From assembly GCA_032353305.1 (NCBI GenBank), contig JAUCNG010385148.1:1-10996 (forward strand): 10,996 bases of DNA, read 5' to 3'. The notes below the pieces were generated by a model, which ran no database searches, was not told the DNA's origin, and saw nothing but the letters and a program-made list of their open reading frames with translations. The translations under genes were made by a program, and so were the position numbers. The DNA is from Cephalothrix spiralis. Its lineage: Eukaryota; Nemertea; Palaeonemertea; Archinemertea; Cephalotrichidae. This document shows positions 7,401 through 10,996 of the stretch, piece by piece (positions within the stretch are counted from its first letter, which is position 1; each line of letters begins with the position of its first letter).

Positions 7401-7799
7401 GTTGAACATTCAAACCAAATTAAAGGAACTAAACTTTATATGGCACCAGAATGTTTTCGCGGTGAATATTCCGCGAAAACAGACTGCTATGTGCTAGGAC
7501 TATTGCTTTATGAAATTTGGATGGGTAGTTTGTACTATCAAGTAGATTACTTCAAAAACTATAGAGGTTCTAAAGTTGTTGAATTAATGAAAGGAGGCAG
7601 GAGGCCGCCTTTTATTGGAAACGGCAATAACCCACCAAAGATTATTCAATATTTCATAGCTACCTGCTGGAGCCAAAATAGTTCGGACAGACCAACAGCA
7701 GTAGAATGCAGAACTAAGTTGAGGAATATCTTAATGGTTTTGAAAACCGCTGTGCCAGGAGTAGGACAGAATCCTAAGGAAGTGGACACGAAAAATTAG
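4431..7799 (+). CDS. Ankyrin-repeat protein with C-terminal TKL-like protein kinase
   Basis: This is a probable cytoplasmic Ser/Thr (TKL-like) kinase with a large ankyrin array as binding surface. The 1,122 residues carry no signal peptide or membrane span that I see. Residues 1-42 form a degenerate capping repeat. Residues about 43-630 are 18 ankyrin repeats of 33-34 residues with the consensus SALHVAAQNGHCDVVSALI followed by KGGANVDL; the last one is degenerate. Residues about 631-820 are a linker with an Asp-rich patch near 705-720. The kinase domain spans about 821-1105. It has the glycine loop GSGSFG (826-831), VAVK lysine K850, helix-C glutamate E868, gatekeeper M901, catalytic loop HKDLKLTN (960-967), DFG (980-982), APE (1005-1007), D1018 and R1087. 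All catalytic residues are present, so it should be active. HKD replaces HRD, and DCYVLG stands where DxWSxG is usual. The ankyrin-then-kinase order is as in TNNI3K, not ANKK1/RIPK4, but orthology is not claimed. The start is chosen for AAAATGG context and an in-frame stop just upstream (4416-4418). Having no intron over 3.4 kb is notable beside the split TAF13 gene. Confidence 0.9.
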   Translation: MDDTFLVARKAILNNDLSTIKFLVDAYGADYRLEYPPGGLCFSFLHFAAEGGAVKIIKFLLRSGANVNSLRSDSNSALHLATQCGHCDAVSTLIKGGANVDLQRTDGLQSALHVAAQNGYCNVVCALIQGGANVDLLGTESVSALFLAANFGHCDVVSTLIKSGANVDLQRTDGASALHIASQNGHCDAVSALIKSGANVNLQSSNGVTALHLAAQTGHCDSASALIKGRANVTLLCSDGVSALHFAAQNGHCEVVSALIKRGANVDLQRTNGISALHIASQEGHCNVVSALMQGGANVDLLKPSGDSALYIAAENGHCDVVSALIKKGANVDLQRTDGASALYIASQEGHCSVVSALIQCGANVDFVSTDGENSALHVAAQNGHIDAVSALIKGGANVDLLRADGNSALQLVANNGHINVVSVLIDGGANVDLLSADGHHSALHVAAHNGHSDVVSELICRGANVDLLSADGHHSALHVAAHNGHSDVVSALICRGANVDLVSTDSDYSALHIASQKGHCSVVSALIQGGANVDYVSTYGDNSALHVAAQNGHIDAVSALIKGGANAYLNADGFSALGIAADSGHIDVVSALIQEVANADLFRDDIFRALDFAINAGHLDLFKSLLRVIHNSLILEVDLRLMLRKAVIWHSVLIIKYLIQCRCVTVDICTLIDSIELFSSFKIFSYLCSHFLNRNEFIDITGDHNVNADDNIDDNIDKDIERILNELEQCKDYATFHKDLPGFSFYFNFIIQKIDCEIKYYRKIQRHKNTVHKIINRSLDFVGLGTQKTWKYKFFSFSYQQDDPAFIDRAMKLIILSPEKLKRIGSGSFGTVFKCILRQNSKNIDVAVKKMNTKFYKMGYFDALIDEVIKMKEFNHRNIVKLFGAKYETFDSNPVVWILMECCDQDIKKYFIDDGELQNRNPGLLFGSEHYSISVHDALKTILQICNGLKYLHSMKCIHKDLKLTNILLTKDSIVKICDFGLSDFIKEEVEHSNQIKGTKLYMAPECFRGEYSAKTDCYVLGLLLYEIWMGSLYYQVDYFKNYRGSKVVELMKGGRRPPFIGNGNNPPKIIQYFIATCWSQNSSDRPTAVECRTKLRNILMVLKTAVPGVGQNPKEVDTKN
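5451..5627 (+). repeat. Ankyrin repeats 10-11, source/copy of repeats 15-16
   Basis: This 177-bp block encodes ALYIASQEGHCSVVSALIQ and the following repeat. It recurs at 5958-6134 with few changes (for example SQEGHC to SQKGHC, VDFVSTDGE to VDYVSTYGD). The offset is exactly 507 bp, that is five ankyrin repeats (169 codons), which marks a five-repeat higher-order duplication. Confidence 0.8.
5722..5925 (+). repeat. Near-identical tandem ankyrin units, 102-bp period
   Basis: 5722-5823 and 5824-5925 differ at about five bases (a G/A in a Leu codon, the SEL/SAL change, and a third-position change in a Gly codon). They encode the same 34-residue unit with ADGHHSALHVAAHNGHSDVV. This is the youngest duplication visible in the array. 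Confidence 0.85.
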
Positions 7800-8142
7800 A
7801 TTCTAATTTTCATCTAAGAACTGGTTAACAATGCAAAACGATTTTTCAATGGGTGTAAATAGGCGCACGATTATCAGTTGTAGTTTTCGTATATCTAAAA
7901 AACAGATGTATATATAATTTATATAAGATTATGGTTTTAGGAATAATTAAGAAAAATTATTTTACTGGATTTTCGTTCGTTTGTTTTTGTTTGTTATTTA
8001 TTATGTTTGCCAACAGCGGATTTAAGTATTTTACCACAATTTGGCCAAGACGGATCGAGTAAGGTAGTTCGATATTGAAACTGCAATGTTACAGGACCAG
8101 ATTAGGTACGGTCTAACTACTTTTATTATTATTCATTCATTC

Positions 8143-8316
8143 TAGCGTTTTGTCGAAAGACGTTTCGTGGAATGTTTTCGTCGAAAAAAATTCAAATGAA
8201 TATAGCTTGAATAAAATGTATCTAGAAAAAAATTCATAAGTATGTTTTTTAACATATGACGATCGACAAGATGGGCTTCAAAGAAATGTGCTTCGGCGAA
8301 ATGTGTTTCGATGGAA
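8143..8316. repeat. TTCG/CGAA 15-bp repeat cluster, possible foldback
   Basis: At 8271-8315 three consecutive 15-bp units follow the pattern ATGTGCTTCGGCGAA (8271, 8286, 8301). At 8143-8185 there are related units, such as 'agacgtttcgtggaa' (8158-8172) and 'tgttttcgtcgaa' (8173-8185). Because TTCGNCGAA is itself palindromic, the two blocks can be read as direct repeats or as imperfect arms of a ~170-bp foldback around an AT-rich centre. No coding content. Confidence 0.6.
8210..8215 (+). terminator. Poly(A) signal AATAAA, first candidate for the ankyrin-kinase gene
   Basis: This canonical hexamer lies 411 bases after the stop codon. The downstream sequence is AT-rich with no clear GT-rich element, and the site sits inside the TTCG repeat cluster, so it may be incidental. 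Confidence 0.35.
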
Positions 8317-8441
8317 TGAGGGGAGGGATTATAGACCCTATTTTAATGGAATCCGAACCTCGAGAACATTTTGGGCTCCTATTCAATACATTCTATTAAA
8401 TTCTGCATTGAACTGTATTTTTGCCAAATATTTATAGTATC

Positions 8442-8447
8442 AATAAA
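8442..8447 (+). terminator. Poly(A) signal AATAAA, second candidate
   Basis: This canonical hexamer lies 643 bases after the stop, followed by the T-rich 'ctttctagatgttactttt', a reasonable downstream element. Of the two candidates I prefer this one. Confidence 0.4.
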
Positions 8448-8460
8448 CCTTTCTAGATGT

Positions 8461-9057
8461 TACTTTTAACTGCCATTCACCAGCTAGTCTATGGTGATCA
8501 AAAAATGGCTGGCTGACCTTTATCCAAGACATTGTTATTGACACAAAACCTCGAATTTCGTTTTCCATGTTATGTACATTTATAATTTCACTGGACGAAC
8601 CTATCGACTTTAATTAAAGACCGAAGGCCTAATACACCCTAAAATAGATCATTCACCATTCACCCAAAAGTACTTATAGAGATTTTCCGTTCGGCAAAAC
8701 TGAAAACTCAATACTCCTTATATTCAAGGTCATGATACAAATGTGATATAACTAATACATTTCGCCTACGGAAGGTTATTTTTATATGCAGGTGTTTTCA
8801 GACTCATGTGGAGATAATCATGTTACGTTGAGATATCTTGAGAAATGATCATTATCATGGATAGGGTTTAAATTGTTGTATTTTGACATGTGGATGATCT
8901 TAGATCGGATTACCGAGAGATGTACTGATTGTTTACATTACAGCAGTGTAAATTGGATCCCGTGGCTAAATGAAGTATATTATCTGCATTATTTATAGAA
9001 CATGCCAAGCGAATCATATTAGATACAATATAAGTCTCACCTGTACTATATCGTTAA
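8461..9057. other. Intergenic, nothing recognised
   Basis: About 600 bp with no supported coding frame. Only short dyads are visible, such as 'tcacca...tggtga' at 8477-8497. A 66-codon frame beginning at 8970 runs into repeats and is not called. Confidence 0.45.
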
Positions 9058-9138
9058 TACCCAGCAAGCACACAACCAAAATCAACATTGAGGCTGCGAC
9101 ATCGATACTCAACGTTGAATCAAAGTTGCCGCAGCCAT
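9058..9138. repeat. Possible MITE fragment with CAACGTTGA motifs
   Basis: It starts with 'acccagcaagcac' and contains 'tcaacattga' followed by the perfect palindrome 'tcaacgttga'. Its 3' part has a 7-bp inverted pair GGCTGCG ... CGCAGCC (about 9092 to 9136). Together, a CCCAGCA-G-CAC-like end and CAACGTTGA repeats resemble MITE sequences I associate with aquatic invertebrate genomes; that link is memory-based and untested. No matching opposite end was found. Confidence 0.35.
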
Positions 9139-9275
9139 TTTTTCGATGTTTTTTTTCATTCGACGTCTGAAAATGTCCATCGCCTGCGGTAAAAAAAATT
9201 ATTATTTCCATTTTCCCGACGTTTTTTCTCTCCATTCGACGTCTGGAAATTCCGTCGGCGGTAATAAAATATTAG
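9135..9275. repeat. Tandem duplication, about 76-bp period
   Basis: Two adjacent units share 'ccatttt', a cgatg/cgacg plus T tract, 'cattcgacgtctg' (9157-9169 and 9233-9245), then 'aaat', 'tcc', 'tcg', 'gcggtaa' and an AT-rich end 'aaaattatta' or 'aaaatatta'. A weaker third echo follows at about 9298-9330 ('tttttcggaaatattcaccggcgatgtcc'-like order of parts). This explains the open frames on both strands here. Confidence 0.65.
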
Positions 9276-9411
9276 ATCAGTTTTTTTATTAATTTCATTT
9301 TTCGGAAATATTCACCGGCGATGTCCGTAAACCAACTACATCTAATTTTAAAAAAGGCCTTAGGATTAAAATGGGTATAGATCTTACTTAAAACATTATT
9401 ATTTTTTTCAG

Positions 9412-9685
9412 TCAATGAGCCAATTTGTCAACAACTGAAGGAAACAAATCCAAATTAATCTTAATCCAGGTTGATCAATCATCAAAATGACTCAAGAAAT
9501 CATGACAGCAGGCGAAAGGAAATAGCACAAAGAATTATTGCAGACAACTGTGATTAAAAAGTAACCAATCATTTAAACGTTATTTTTAGAATGATTTTCA
9601 AGGTCTATATTTTCTGTATATATTCGAAATATTATCATTTCTGTTGTAAATAAAGTCATTGTATATTGTTTTTTGTAACAAATGT
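9412..9685 (+). other. Candidate 3'-terminal exon of an unidentified gene
   Basis: A strong acceptor (T-rich tract then TTTTTTTCAG, ending at 9411) is followed 238 bases later by AATAAA (9649-9654) and then a GT-rich stretch (9661-9678), the usual order of a 3'-terminal exon. Possible coding starts are short. Phase 0 gives eight codons to a TGA. The third frame gives NEPICQQLKETNPN and a TAA at 9456-9458, the more protein-like option. No upstream partner exon was identified in 8461-9400, so the gene is unknown. It might be an alternative 3' end of the ankyrin-kinase transcript or mere chance. Confidence 0.35.
9649..9654 (+). terminator. Poly(A) signal AATAAA with GT-rich downstream element
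   Basis: The hexamer lies in 'gtaaataaagtcattg' and is followed within ~10-25 bases by 'tatattgttttttgtaac', a good GU/U-rich downstream element. It is the best-formed polyadenylation site in the window. Confidence 0.5.
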
Positions 9686-9902
9686 CTCGTATCGATACAT
9701 GGTTTATATTGCTTCCTTTATCAGGGTCTTTATCAATCCGTAGAACACCATTCCAGTGACTTTAAAAGTTGGTTCACGGTGCGATGCATTTCACAGAGCA
9801 GAGGTACATCAAGACAAGGTGCATAGGTCCCGAGGCTTATGTGATAGTAAAACGATATTAATTAATTTAAGTGTTTCTGCACTCCAAAACTTAACACTAC
9901 TA
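9686..9902. other. Intergenic, unconfirmed open frame
   Basis: A 73-codon plus-strand frame crosses this stretch (9756-9977, GTG-initiated) beginning just after an acceptor-like 'ccattccag'. Its translation (LKVGSRCDAFHRAEVHQDK and on) is not low-complexity, but I match it to no family and its 3' half enters the inverted repeat. It is not called as a gene. Confidence 0.4.
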
Positions 9903-10090
9903 AGTGAGTTGTTACATCTTAATGTTTGGTATAAAGTCGGATATATTCCAAGACTCGAGAATTACATCCTGCGTTGAAACCTCAAAATATCACTCTCGCA
10001 ACATTTAGCACATTTCAAGTCAACTTTCATGTTGATCTAGTTATGAAATATATCCCGGAGTACCAAACATTATAAAATAACTATTACTAT
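9903..10090. repeat. About 188-bp imperfect inverted repeat
   Basis: 'aatgtttggta' (9921-9931) pairs with 'taccaaacatt' (10061-10071), and 'ggatatatt' (9939-9947) with 'aatatatcc' (10046-10054). The outer flanks also pair partly ('agttgtta' against 'taactatta'). The arms are therefore about 45 bp around an ~90-bp centre. It has the form of a small foldback MITE; no flanking duplication was resolved. Confidence 0.55.
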
Positions 10091-10348
10091 ATATATAGAT
10101 TTCTTCAGTTACCATTGGTCTCCAAATCCAAAGCCTATGGATTAATAACCCAAATCAGATGTACATAACTAATAGTTATCCACACTTGCCCAAATATATT
10201 GATCAATATTTCTTCTTGATAGTCAGAGTGCTCTATACTTAGTAATGATCAGTTTTAGATGATTACTGATGCTTAACCACATTTAGATAACATATCCAAT
10301 AATTCCCATTCCTACTTGTCAGAGTGTCATGGGAACGAGGATGAACAT
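10091..10348. other. Intergenic, nothing recognised
   Basis: AT-rich, without frames or repeats worth naming apart from short dyads (for example 'agtaat' against 'attact' near 10241 and 10261). Confidence 0.45.
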
Positions 10349-10358
10349 ATCCTTACAC

Positions 10359-10464
10359 ATACTCCTACGCAGTGTCCTTAATTTTGAGATCGGCCTTCTA
10401 AATTATATTTTTATATTGTACGTAGAGATTAGGATAAATCGAAACTGCCCTTGGGGACAAGATG
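10359..10464 (+). mobile_element. Short mobile element R, copy R2
   Basis: This 106-bp copy starts 'atactcctacgcagtg' and ends 'cttggggacaagatg'. It is flanked by the perfect 10-bp direct repeat 'atccttacac' (10349-10358 and 10465-10474). It aligns with R1 over nearly its whole length at high identity, with an 11-bp AT-rich stretch present only here ('tatttttatat', around 10407-10418). It lies in otherwise plain intergenic DNA, which makes it the cleanest example of the family in this window. Confidence 0.82.
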
Positions 10465-10474
10465 ATCCTTACAC

Positions 10475-10863
10475 TGCAGTTTTGTAGATCGTGCTAAACA
10501 GATAATGCTATGTAGAGCATTCAGCGATCATCTGAACGATCTATATTACTAGAAGAGAGCACCTCTGACTATAGGCACTTGTCATAATCCATTTCACAAT
10601 TAGGTTTACCTTCTAACAGTGATCGGATTACAGTCCTGTGAGAACTGAGAAAGTAAAACATTATTAAAATCTCTGTGAGGAAGTGTGAAATATTCATAAT
10701 TGATGTTAGACCGATGTTAGTTTCTATCATGGATGAGTGGGTGTCATGTGACTGAGTCTAATCATGGAGAGACCTGGGATCTATCTATGCAAATGAGTGG
10801 CAAAGTCTTGAACTCATCCTTCAATGGGGTCCGCATTTAACAAATAGGACACTGAAAACGAGG
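10475..10863. other. Intergenic, nothing recognised
   Basis: No supported frame, splice-bounded exon or internal repeat was found in this stretch. The decamer 'aacgaggatg' at its right end also occurs at 10334-10343. Confidence 0.4.
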
Positions 10864-10922
10864 ATGGATGTCCCAATATTATGGAATACAGCCCGATGAC
10901 GTCACATTGTGACTTAGTTATC
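10864..10922 (+). mobile_element. MITE terminal repeat fragment, second element
   Basis: It matches the right end of the 659-bp MITE read inward: 'tgtcccaatattatgg', 'aatacagcc', 'gatgacgtcac' and 'attgtgac'. The CRE palindrome TGACGTCA is kept at 10897-10904. The outermost bases have drifted (atggatgtcc instead of cagggtgtcc), so it is an old copy. Orientation implies the body would extend to the right, past the window end, or has been lost; the sequence right after it does not match the first element. Confidence 0.72.
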
Positions 10923-10960
10923 GAGGGGCACATCACTCCCATTTTGGGTGTACAGTAATA

Positions 10961-10996
10961 AAGTAATAATTTGTAATAAAAGTAATAATTTTGTAA
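10961..10996. repeat. AT-rich 19-bp minisatellite, cut by the window end
   Basis: Two units of the form 'aagtaataattttgtaa' stand in tandem (10961-10979 and 10980-10996), with one related half-unit just before. The array continues beyond the window. Confidence 0.65.

Larger units (their letters stand above)
7800..8460 (+). other. 3' flank of the ankyrin-kinase gene
   Basis: This non-coding, AT-rich stretch probably contains the 3' untranslated region. Two canonical poly(A) signals are present (8210-8215 and 8442-8447). The 15-bp repeat cluster lies between 8143 and 8316. Confidence 0.5.

Noticed and set aside
8264-8274. A fourth R copy, from 'gacaagatgg' resembling the R 3' end
   Set aside because: The preceding bases do not match the conserved GGGG, and no R 5' end lies within 150 bp upstream.
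9756-9977. 73-codon frame after an acceptor-like site
   Set aside because: It lacks an ATG, matches no family known to me, and its second half overlaps the inverted repeat at 9903-10090.
10334-10866. A 533-bp element bounded by the direct repeat 'aacgaggatg'
   Set aside because: The 10-bp match is isolated, with no shared terminal structure next to it; R2 and the MITE end inside it have their own boundaries.
1-10996. CRISPR array, bacterial operon or integrated virus
   Set aside because: There are no regularly spaced identical repeats with unique spacers, no clustered bacterial-style genes, and no viral polymerase, capsid or integrase frames on either strand.

Overview
This looks like nuclear DNA from an AT-rich, intron-containing invertebrate animal genome. 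The reasons are a spliced exon matching the C-terminal half of TFIID subunit TAF13, tRNA-derived SINEs, MITE-like elements, and a long ankyrin-repeat/protein-kinase gene of eukaryotic style. I see no bacterial operon structure, Shine-Dalgarno sites or viral genes. I cannot name the taxon.

Layout. 1-465 has no recognisable gene. 466-1303 holds two copies of one tRNA-derived SINE family, tail to tail, around a ~195-bp spacer. 1487-1719 is an A-rich compound tandem repeat. 2072-2248 is the last (or near-last) coding exon of a TAF13 gene on the plus strand, so the SINEs and tandem repeat probably lie in its preceding intron. A 659-bp MITE with ~60-bp inverted repeats and TA target duplications begins 86 bp after the TAF13 stop (2334-2992). 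A small foldback follows at 3042-3160. 3161-4430 is AT-rich and without a supported gene. 4431-7799 is one uninterrupted 1,122-codon gene: an N-terminal cap, 18 ankyrin repeats, a linker and a C-terminal TKL-like kinase domain. Downstream are two poly(A) signals, a 15-bp TTCG/CGAA repeat cluster (8143-8316), a 76-bp tandem duplication (~9135-9275), a candidate 3'-terminal exon with its own poly(A) signal (9412-~9685), an inverted repeat (9903-10090) and more mobile-element fragments up to the window end.

The most distinctive observation is a very short mobile element, called 'R' here, found three times (1060-1127 minus, 2813-2907 plus, 10359-10464 plus). All copies share a 5' end AT(A/T)CTCCT...CGCAG and a 3' end GGGGACAAGAT. 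Each is flanked by a direct repeat of exactly 10 bp: two perfect, one with two mismatches. One copy sits inside a SINE whose partner SINE in this same window supplies the empty site; another sits inside the MITE. I do not recognise the family.

The protein-coding genes show no sign of working together. TAF13 is a housekeeping transcription factor subunit. The ankyrin-kinase resembles lineage-expanded, fast-evolving signalling or recognition genes, and its repeats carry marks of recent internal duplication.
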